The translations under genes were made by a program, and so were the position numbers. The notes under the pieces are model-generated. The model did no database searches. It saw only the letters and a program-made list of their open reading frames with translations, and was not told the DNA's origin. Below are positions 1 through 5,015 of a stretch of 6,101 bases of DNA, piece after piece. How positions within the stretch are numbered: position 1 is the stretch's first letter; each line of letters starts with the position of its first letter. The DNA is from Pirellulaceae bacterium (GTDB lineage Bacteria; Planctomycetota; Planctomycetia; Pirellulales; Pirellulaceae): assembly GCA_030744095.1 (NCBI GenBank), contig JASLRF010000209.1, positions 1 through 6,101 of the forward strand, read 5' to 3'.

Positions 1-2
1 AC

Positions 3-557
3 TTATTGGCCGGATACCAATACTCGCGGCTCGACGAAGATCTTCTGATCAGCAGTTCGACCTTCATCACCGCGACCGCGAACACTCAAGCCATCACGGA
101 TCGCTTTGAAACGCGTAACGAATTCCACGCGGGAGAAATCGGAATTGCCTACGAGTGTTATTACGACTGCTGGCAATTCGACTTGCTGGCCAAAGTCGGC
201 TTCGGCAACATGAAGCAGACTGTGACGATTGCGGGCACGACGACCAACAATGGCACCTTGGCCGTACCAGCGAGAGGTTTGCTGGCGAACACCGACATTA
301 TCGATCCAACGATTACGAATCAAGGTCGGTTCACCCAGGACAGCTTTTCAGTCTCACCGGAAATCGGCGCGACAGCCAGTTACTCGATTGATGACTGTAT
401 CCAGTTATCATTTGGATATTCATTCATCTACTGGAGTAGTGTCGCGCAAGCCGGTAGTCACATTCCGCCGAATCTGAACGTGCCAGCGACCTTTATGTTC
501 AACGATACCTCCTACTGGGTTCACGGCTTGAACGCGGGTATCGAATTCCGCTTTTAG
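3..557 (+). CDS. BBP7-type outer-membrane beta-barrel protein, C-terminal part (5' end outside window)
   Basis: The reading frame is open from the left window edge to TAG at 555-557, leaving 184 C-terminal residues with no start codon of their own. The visible part alternates polar and hydrophobic residues with frequent aromatics (GYQYSRLDEDL, IGIAYECYYDCWQFDLLAKVGFGN, SPEIGATASYSIDD, IQLSFGYSFIYWSS), as in transmembrane beta-strands. It ends in HGLNAGIEFRF, a final strand with terminal Phe of the kind recognised by the BAM machinery. The 'FGYSFIYWS ... YWVHGLNAGIEFRF' ending resembles the planctomycete BBP7 barrel family, recalled from memory rather than searched. The expected location is the outer membrane; the specific role is unknown. 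The gene converges on the TIM-barrel gene with 21 nt between the stops and no evident terminator hairpin between them. Two Cys residues in ECYYDCW are unusual for a barrel strand and could form a disulfide. Confidence 0.82.
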   Translation, partial: LLAGYQYSRLDEDLLISSSTFITATANTQAITDRFETRNEFHAGEIGIAYECYYDCWQFDLLAKVGFGNMKQTVTIAGTTTNNGTLAVPARGLLANTDIIDPTITNQGRFTQDSFSVSPEIGATASYSIDDCIQLSFGYSFIYWSSVAQAGSHIPPNLNVPATFMFNDTSYWVHGLNAGIEFRF

Positions 558-578
558 GCGACACGGGCAGATAGAATC

Positions 579-1463
579 TCAGCCTAGCAGCTTCTTCGTC
601 AGCGCGACGGTGTCTTCCAGCGACTTGTCGCGTCCTTCGCGCGTCGCCCATCCTGAGAATCCGATCTCGACGAGCGATTTCTGAACCTCCGGCCAGTTCA
701 CGTCGCCTTCGCCAAGCCGGCAGAATCCATTCTTCTGGCCCCAGTCCTTGATATCCAATTTGACGATTCGTCGACCGAGAGCCCGAACCCAATCCTCTGC
801 GGGGCCAAACTTGCGGCAGTTGCCAATGTCGAAATAGGCACCAACCCACGGGCTGTTGATCTCGTCCAGGTAGTCGCGAAACTGGGAGGGATCTTCGCAG
901 AATCCGTTCCACACGTTTTCGATCAACACGTGAATCCCCAACCGACTGGCCAGCGGTGTTACTTTCCGAATCTCGACGATCGACCGCTGCCAGACATGGT
1001 CGTGATTTTCGTCATCACCACTGACGCGACCCGCCACGAGCAAGACCGTCGATCCGCCGACGGCATACGAATCACGAATCGCCTGTTCGAGCGCCGCGAC
1101 GCCAATGGCCCGTGAGGCAGGGTTTGGCGAAGAGAGACGTTCTTTCCAATGCACCATGTCGACCACGCCATGCACGGGGAAATCGACCTCTTCGACAGCT
1201 TCGCGCAAGGCACGCGTATCCGAGATACCCGGACTACCTCCCTCCACGCCTGTGAAGCCTAACGCTTTCAGCTCCTTCAGCCGTGCCACCATGGCCGCTT
1301 TGTCTTTTCCGATACCGCCTCCTTTGATTGCCGAATAGATGATCGGTACCTGGGCCGATCCGTCATCAGCGCTGGCGGCGGACCCAATTCCTAATGCCGC
1401 GGCAGCACCGATTGTTGAAGTAGCCTGCAGAAAATGACGGCGGCTTTGCGTGAAGTCGGTCAT
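579..1463 (-). CDS. Tat-exported sugar phosphate isomerase/epimerase-like TIM-barrel protein
   Basis: A 294-residue protein. Residues 1-32 form a twin-arginine signal (S7-R8-R9-H10-F11-L12, then an Ala/Gly-rich core, with likely cleavage after A-S-A at 30-32), so it is probably exported folded with its metal. Residues 40-294 read as a xylose-isomerase-like (AP endonuclease family 2) TIM barrel: LGFTGVEGGSPG (68-79), VHGVVDMVHW (97-106), HVLIENVWN (178-186), YFDIGN (210-215), IVKLDIKDW (233-241), LGEGDVNWPEV (250-260) and GFSGWATRE (268-276). Candidate metal ligands are E182, D212 and E276. The usual His of the fourth ligand is Asp at 237. The ATG at 1463 was chosen because it starts the Tat signal and has GAGG seven nt upstream; an in-frame extension to 1544 would bury the signal. 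The substrate cannot be told from sequence. Hydroxypyruvate isomerase- or epimerase-like activity on a sugar is an inference. Confidence 0.88.
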   Translation of the reverse strand: MTDFTQSRRHFLQATSTIGAAAALGIGSAASADDGSAQVPIIYSAIKGGGIGKDKAAMVARLKELKALGFTGVEGGSPGISDTRALREAVEEVDFPVHGVVDMVHWKERLSSPNPASRAIGVAALEQAIRDSYAVGGSTVLLVAGRVSGDDENHDHVWQRSIVEIRKVTPLASRLGIHVLIENVWNGFCEDPSQFRDYLDEINSPWVGAYFDIGNCRKFGPAEDWVRALGRRIVKLDIKDWGQKNGFCRLGEGDVNWPEVQKSLVEIGFSGWATREGRDKSLEDTVALTKKLLG

Positions 1464-1470
1464 GAGAGCG

Positions 1471-1474
1471 CCTC
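1471..1474 (-). promoter_or_regulatory. Ribosome binding site of the TIM-barrel gene
   Basis: On the minus strand GAGG lies seven nt before the ATG at 1463-1461. It favours this start over the longer in-frame start at 1544, which would place 27 residues without signal character ahead of the Tat motif. Confidence 0.55.
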
Positions 1475-1515
1475 GCTGGACAACGTAAAGGGGAGGGGAA
1501 TCAAGCGGACCCCAT

Positions 1516-1544
1516 AGTCTACCAGCCGCGAATGTGAAAAACAA
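1516..1544 (-). promoter_or_regulatory. Possible sigma70-like promoter for the TIM-barrel gene
   Basis: Read on the minus strand, TTGTTT (1544-1539) and TAGACT (1521-1516) are separated by 17 nt. The -35 matches consensus at 3 of 6 positions and the -10 at 4 of 6. The -10 box ends about 50 nt ahead of the start codon. The match is modest, and planctomycete promoters are poorly defined, so this is only a candidate. Confidence 0.28.
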
Positions 1545-1676
1545 AACGGGGATTTGATTGTCTCGCGTGGAAGCGACCCGTTCCAGCTAGATCGCTCGGC
1601 CCGCCCCGTCGCAGCCGAGCATGGACCGCAACGGACTCAACGGCGGTTGTTGTTTCTTGCGAGTGTTCCGTCATTC

Positions 1677-1705
1677 TTGCCAACCGACAACATTGAGACG
1701 ATAAT
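1677..1705 (+). promoter_or_regulatory. Sigma70-like promoter upstream of the propeller gene
   Basis: TTGCCA (1677-1682, 5 of 6 to the -35 consensus) and GATAAT (1700-1705, 5 of 6 to the -10 consensus) are separated by an optimal 17 nt. The predicted start is near 1712, giving a leader of roughly 240 nt before the ATG at 1953. This is the best promoter match in the spacer and faces the propeller gene. Such a long leader would also contain the dyad at 1747-1761 and the short ORF at 1785. Confidence 0.5.
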
Positions 1706-1746
1706 TCACGCTGATCGTATGTCGCCGTGAGCCCCAGACGCTTATG

Positions 1747-1761
1747 GTGACACCTTGTCAC
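1747..1761. promoter_or_regulatory. Perfect 6-bp dyad GTGACA-CCT-TGTCAC, possible operator
   Basis: The arms GTGACA (1747-1752) and TGTCAC (1756-1761) are exact reverse complements around a 3-nt centre, the size and symmetry of a site for a dimeric regulator. It would lie about 35-50 nt downstream of the predicted transcription start, where a bound repressor could block RNA polymerase. No regulator is encoded in the window, so the partner is unknown and chance occurrence is possible. Confidence 0.3.
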
Positions 1762-1784
1762 AGGAAATCTTAGCGGTCTGTGCA

Positions 1785-1883
1785 ATGAGCGAAGCCCGAT
1801 GCCCTCTTTGCAACGCGCTCTTGGACGTTCGAGCTCATGCCTCAGCGGCTTATCGCTGTCCGATTAATCGAAAAGTATGGTGA
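1785..1883 (+). CDS. Doubtful 32-residue ORF with a zinc-ribbon-like half
   Basis: ATG at 1785 opens a 32-codon frame ending in TGA at 1881-1883. The product begins MSEARCPLCNALLDV and continues to YRCPINRKVW. CPLC at residues 6-9 followed by a lone C-P at about residues 25-26 resembles the first knuckle and half of the second of a small zinc ribbon, but the fourth Cys is missing (CPIN in place of CPxC). No good Shine-Dalgarno precedes it; AGGAAA at about 1762-1767 is too far away. It lies downstream of the predicted promoter and inside the leader of the propeller gene. It could be a real microprotein, a remnant of a zinc-ribbon gene, or chance. Confidence 0.18.
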   Translation: MSEARCPLCNALLDVRAHASAAYRCPINRKVW

Positions 1884-1952
1884 TGACCCGCCGCCGACAC
1901 AAAACTCTTGGTGAGTTCCCTGGGGATTCGAAACGAGAAGATTGGAACCACT

Positions 1953-4790
1953 ATGTCAAGAAACAACGTTCTCTTTACGCTCATCATCATATTACTGTTT
2001 GTGGCAACCTGTCCGCTTTCCCGCGCCGCCGATTGGCCGATGTGGCGGCACGACGCAGGTCGGACGGGGAAGTCTAGTCAGCCAGTGTTGGTAACGCCCT
2101 ATCTCCAATGGACACGACAACTACCGCCGCTGACTCCAGCCTATCGAAATCCGCGACTGCAGTTCGATGCGGGCTACGAACCGGTTGTGGCGGGAAAAAC
2201 GTTGGTCGTCGGGTCGTCACGAAACGATTCGGTCACGGCCTATTCGACGGAGACTGGTGACGAGCTGTGGCGTTTCTATTCCGAAGGGCCAGTTCGATTT
2301 GCACCGGTGTTGTGGCAGGGGCGCGTGATTTTTGGCTCCGACGACGGACACTTATATTGCCTGGCTTTGGACGACGGCGAGTTGCTTTGGAAATTCCAGG
2401 CGGTTCCACGATCGAGAAAGATCCTCGGCAATCGACGACTGATTTCCGTGTGGCCAATCCGAGGTGGTCCGGTCGTCGCGGACGGCCACGTTTATTTCGC
2501 CGCCGGCGTCTGGCCGTTCGAAGGCGTGTTTATCTACGCACTTGACGCGGCAACGGGAAAGAAGGTCTGGCTGAACGATCGGTTGGGGTTCGTCTACGGG
2601 GATCATCCGCACAACGCCGAAGCATTTGGCGGCATGACGCCACAGGGTTATCTGGTGGTCAACGGCGATGAACTGATCGTCCCATGTTCGGCCGCCTATC
2701 CCGCGAAACTGTCTCGCCGTACCGGCGAGACTATCGAATTCACGCTGCCGCGTCAGTCACGTTTGCCAGGCGGATATTTCGCGGCACTGGATCCAAAGGA
2801 CAAGCGAGATCTGCGCCGTGGAGATGTGACGCTGGATCAGCTGGTCAACCGCCAACAGCACGAAGACGATTGGCGGACCGGCGCGCCGGACAAAGGGCTT
2901 AGCCGACGCATCACACTGGCGGATACGATTGTCAGTTTTGACGACAAGTTTTCCGACCTTACGGCACCGATCCACTGCATCATCGCGGCCGGCGGCAAGA
3001 CTTTTGTCGTGACTCGTGATGGTGCGTTGCTTTGCTATGGCGCGAGACCTCTTTCGGCTCCGAAAGTCCATGCCGTTCCGCGGTCGCCCGTCTCCCGCCT
3101 AACTGATTCGTCGCTGAACACGGCGCTCGTGGAAGCGGCCGGTGCGCTGGACGGTTTCGCCCTGATTTACGGTCTGGCCGACGGAGAGTTGGTGGAAAAC
3201 CTGATTCAGAAGACGCGGCTCCACATCATTGGCGTCGATCGCGACGGGGCGACGATCGCGAAGCTGAGACGGCGTTTCGATTACGGCGACTATGGCACTC
3301 GCATCGCCTTGCTGACGGGCAGCCCCAAGGACATCGAAATCCCTCCCTTTCTGGCCAGTTTGATTACCTCGGAAACGCCAGAACGCTTCGTGGATTCAGA
3401 CAGCATTCGCGACGCGGCCAAACTGCTGCGACCGTTCGGGGGCAGCCTCTGCTTTCAAACCGACAACACGGCACATCAGCGGATCAGTGAGGTGGCAAAC
3501 GAGTTTTCCGAAGGCCCGTTCTCCGTGGAACGCGCGGGACAGATTACCGTTGTCCGTCGGTCGCGCGGTCTACCAGGGGCCACCAATTACGCAGGCGGCT
3601 GGCAGCCCAGCCAGGATGTCTGGGTGCGCGCACCGTTGGGCGTGCTGTGGTTCGACGACGGACTTGGACATTTCAAACGATCGCCTCAACCGAAATTCAT
3701 CGATGGTTTGATGATCTCGTATCCCAAGGACTGGCACGCCCAGCGGAAGAAAGGGGACTATAGCACCGACTACCCGCTGCTGGATGCGGAATTGAGCGAC
3801 GTGTACACGGGTCGCGTTTTGGGCCAACATGAAGCCGTCAGCGTCCGAAAACAGCTCGAGAAAGCCGATCCCAACGGTCGCGAACCTTCGCAATATCGAC
3901 CGCCCACACAGCGAGACGCGTGGAAGCCAGATCCACCGAGCCCGGGACAGCGGATCAATCCGCTAACAGGCGAGACAGAACCCCGCACATTCCCCAAGAG
4001 CTACGGGTGCGATGGTGGGCTGGACTACGGAAAGATCTTCACGATGCGCAGTGGCACGCCCGCTTTCTACGACAAGACGCTCGAAAGCGGCACGATCTGC
4101 ATTAGCGGACCGCGTAGCGGTTGCACCAACAGCGTGATCCCCGCCAACGGACTGCTGAATGTCCCGTATTTCTACGAAGGTTGCACGTGCAGCTATCCGC
4201 TGCCGGTTGGTTTGGCGATGGTGGCGATGCCCGAAACGCACGAGCAGTGGGCTTGTTGGGGGCCTGGCCAGCCAAGACAGATTCAGCGCGTCGGTATCAA
4301 CTTCGGCGCACCGGGCGACCGCATGACCCGAGAGGGCACACTGTGGTTGGATTTCCCCAGCGTTGGTGGGCCATCGCCCGAGTTAACAGCAACCGCGCTG
4401 CCCCGGGCGACCGAGTATCATTACCGTCATAGCCTGTGGATAGAGCAGGGCACGGGGTGGCCGTGGGTCGTCTCTTCCGGAGTCCAAGGGCTATCGAGTT
4501 TTGTGTTGCGTGATCTCAAACCGGGCCGCTACCTTGTTCGACTGTTTTTCGCCGATCTGGAAGGTGCTGTTGCAGGGATGCGGATTCAATCCATCAACGT
4601 TCAGGGCAAAACCGTGCTCAGAGACTTCGATATTTCCGCCGGTAGCGGTGGTGGGCTGCGCGGTGTCGTCCCTGAATTCTCCGGCGTCGTGGTCGGCGAC
4701 AACGGTGCCTTCGAGTTAAACCTTGCAGCAAAACGTGGGAAGACGCTGATCAGTGGATTGGAGCTTGTTCGTCAGGGTAGCGGGAGGTGA
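1953..4790 (+). CDS. Exported PQQ-like beta-propeller protein with methyltransferase-like insert and malectin-like C-terminus
   Basis: A 945-residue protein. Residues 1-25 are a Sec signal (hydrophobic VLFTLIIILLFVA, cleavage near SRA-ADW). Residues 27-365 carry propeller-blade motifs: WPMWRHDAGRTG (28-39), AYSTETGDELWRF (96-108), CLALDDGELLWKF (136-148) and YALDAATGKKVW (195-206). Residues 389-475 look like a Rossmann/methyltransferase fold (ALIYGLADGEL, IIGVDRDGATIAKLRRRF, YGTRIALLTG). A charged, Pro-rich stretch follows (590-680), then a Cys-rich segment (C686, C716, C724, C744, C746, C768). The end (775-940; INFG at 782-785, PGRYLVRLFFADLEG at 857-871, ISGLELV at 933-939) resembles a malectin-type carbohydrate-binding domain. 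The propeller motifs do not establish that PQQ is bound. ATG 1953 is chosen over TTG 1908 because it starts the signal peptide and has GGAA five nt upstream. Cell-surface or periplasmic carbohydrate recognition is inferred; no enzymatic activity can be assigned. Confidence 0.87.
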   Translation: MSRNNVLFTLIIILLFVATCPLSRAADWPMWRHDAGRTGKSSQPVLVTPYLQWTRQLPPLTPAYRNPRLQFDAGYEPVVAGKTLVVGSSRNDSVTAYSTETGDELWRFYSEGPVRFAPVLWQGRVIFGSDDGHLYCLALDDGELLWKFQAVPRSRKILGNRRLISVWPIRGGPVVADGHVYFAAGVWPFEGVFIYALDAATGKKVWLNDRLGFVYGDHPHNAEAFGGMTPQGYLVVNGDELIVPCSAAYPAKLSRRTGETIEFTLPRQSRLPGGYFAALDPKDKRDLRRGDVTLDQLVNRQQHEDDWRTGAPDKGLSRRITLADTIVSFDDKFSDLTAPIHCIIAAGGKTFVVTRDGALLCYGARPLSAPKVHAVPRSPVSRLTDSSLNTALVEAAGALDGFALIYGLADGELVENLIQKTRLHIIGVDRDGATIAKLRRRFDYGDYGTRIALLTGSPKDIEIPPFLASLITSETPERFVDSDSIRDAAKLLRPFGGSLCFQTDNTAHQRISEVANEFSEGPFSVERAGQITVVRRSRGLPGATNYAGGWQPSQDVWVRAPLGVLWFDDGLGHFKRSPQPKFIDGLMISYPKDWHAQRKKGDYSTDYPLLDAELSDVYTGRVLGQHEAVSVRKQLEKADPNGREPSQYRPPTQRDAWKPDPPSPGQRINPLTGETEPRTFPKSYGCDGGLDYGKIFTMRSGTPAFYDKTLESGTICISGPRSGCTNSVIPANGLLNVPYFYEGCTCSYPLPVGLAMVAMPETHEQWACWGPGQPRQIQRVGINFGAPGDRMTREGTLWLDFPSVGGPSPELTATALPRATEYHYRHSLWIEQGTGWPWVVSSGVQGLSSFVLRDLKPGRYLVRLFFADLEGAVAGMRIQSINVQGKTVLRDFDISAGSGGGLRGVVPEFSGVVVGDNGAFELNLAAKRGKTLISGLELVRQGSGR
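4783..4787 (+). promoter_or_regulatory. Strong Shine-Dalgarno overlapping the propeller gene's end
   Basis: GGAGG lies inside the last codons of the propeller gene, directly before its TGA, and is followed by five nt and an ATG at 4793. It is the best ribosome-binding site in the window, yet the frame it serves stops after eight codons. Confidence 0.5.
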
Positions 4791-4792
4791 CC

Positions 4793-4819
4793 ATGAGACC
4801 AAAGCGGTCTGCCTACTGA
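4793..4819 (+). other. 8-codon ORF (MRPKRSAY), possible leader peptide or relic of a gene start
   Basis: This is a short frame starting 2 nt after the propeller stop behind an ideal ribosome-binding site and ending in TGA at 4817-4819. Its basic MRPKR start resembles the sulfatase's MKRPNR start 220 nt downstream; the DNA matches at 10 of 12 positions across GACC-AA-CGGT. It may be the decayed start of a gene that was once translationally coupled to the propeller gene, or a translated leader peptide. Function is unproven. Confidence 0.25.
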
Positions 4820-4856
4820 TTCTCCACCTTTGCGAACTAGAGAACTACTTACGATG
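4813..4856 (+). repeat. Direct repeat copy 1 (44 bp), upstream of the sulfatase gene
   Basis: Aligned without gaps to 4972-5015 it matches at 33 of 44 positions, and at 23 of 29 over the core CTTTGCG-r-ACTAGA to ACGATG. Similarity stops at the ATG in both copies. The offset of 159 nt is a multiple of three, so both ATGs are in the same frame. Confidence 0.6.
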
Positions 4857-4943
4857 GGCAAGAAAGGGGGCGAGAGTCTTTTTCGGCCAGCGACTTTCGA
4901 TCGGCAGACACCGATGGCCGAAAAAGACTCCCGATCCCTTTCG
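4854..4943. mobile_element. Putative small non-autonomous palindromic element (MITE/REP-like), about 90 bp
   Basis: A 90-bp segment holding a long inverted repeat is bounded by the 7-bp direct repeat ACTTACG (4847-4853 and 4944-4950), which would fit a target-site duplication. It encodes nothing recognisable. The palindrome is not centred exactly between the repeats (8 nt spare on the left, 1 on the right), which weakens the insertion reading. The name is an inference; copy number elsewhere in the genome is unknown. Confidence 0.35.
4862..4942. repeat. Long imperfect palindrome with a 16-bp perfect stem
   Basis: GAGTCTTTTTCGGCCA (4874-4889) pairs perfectly with TGGCCGAAAAAGACTC (4915-4930) around a 25-nt loop. 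After a short imperfect stretch the stem resumes with GAAAGGG (4862-4868) pairing CCCTTTC (4936-4942), so the arms span about 27 nt each. A smaller alternative hairpin (ATCGG 4900-4904 with CCGAT 4911-4915) lies in the loop. No T-run follows the right arm, so it is not a classical intrinsic terminator, although RNA from it could fold strongly between the two genes. Confidence 0.85.
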
Positions 4944-4971
4944 ACTTACGTCACCTCATTGAACGGTATTG

Positions 4972-5015
4972 CTCCTCATTCACAAACTTTGCGGACTAGA
5001 AAAGAACCAACGATG
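4972..5015 (+). repeat. Direct repeat copy 2 (44 bp), ending on the sulfatase start codon
   Basis: This is the partner of 4813-4856. Its last three bases are the ATG of the sulfatase gene, so the copy makes up the immediate untranslated leader. It has no GGAGG-type ribosome-binding site; the purine-rich AGAAAAGAA at 4998-5006 is the nearest candidate. Confidence 0.6.

Larger units (their letters stand above)
1464..1952. other. Divergent intergenic region, 489 nt
   Basis: This is the shared upstream region of the minus-strand TIM-barrel gene and the plus-strand propeller gene. It holds a candidate promoter in each direction, a 15-bp dyad and a doubtful 32-codon ORF, each listed separately. 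There is also a 7-bp GC-rich stem (GCTCGGC at 1594-1600 with GCCGAGC at 1614-1620, 13-nt loop) without a following T-run in either direction, and a 10-bp perfect palindrome CGATTAATCG at 1861-1870. I see no tRNA, rRNA or recognised riboswitch. Open frames here (for example 1519-1785 on the minus strand) have no protein-like character that I recognise. Confidence 0.6.

Noticed and set aside
1464..1544. N-terminal 27-residue extension of the TIM-barrel protein
   Set aside because: It would place the Tat motif deep inside the protein; the ATG at 1463 has a GAGG ribosome site seven nt upstream.
1519..1785. 88-codon minus-strand open frame in the divergent spacer
   Set aside because: No recognisable family, no ribosome site noted, Arg-rich low-information composition typical of GC-rich non-coding DNA, and it overlaps the likely promoter regions.
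1908..1952. In-frame TTG start extending the propeller protein by 15 residues
   Set aside because: It would add polar residues ahead of a clear signal peptide; ATG 1953 starts the signal directly and has GGAA at suitable spacing.
2001..2018. Possible lipobox (VATC) in the propeller protein's signal peptide
   Set aside because: Thr before the Cys is not typical of lipoboxes, and a standard signal peptidase I site (SRA-ADW) lies just downstream.
4173..4199. CTC motif (GCTCS) in the propeller protein as a heme-binding site
   Set aside because: There is no CxxCH motif anywhere in the protein; the Cys residues are more likely structural disulfides in an exported protein.
4862..4942. Palindrome as an intrinsic terminator of the propeller gene
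   Set aside because: The T-run is inside the stem and no T-tract follows the right arm; the loop is long. Termination is possible but the canonical pattern is absent.
4753..4962. 69-codon plus-strand frame across the propeller end and the palindrome
   Set aside because: Half of it is the propeller gene in another frame and the rest is translated palindrome (KKTPDPF and similar), so it is best explained as repeat DNA.
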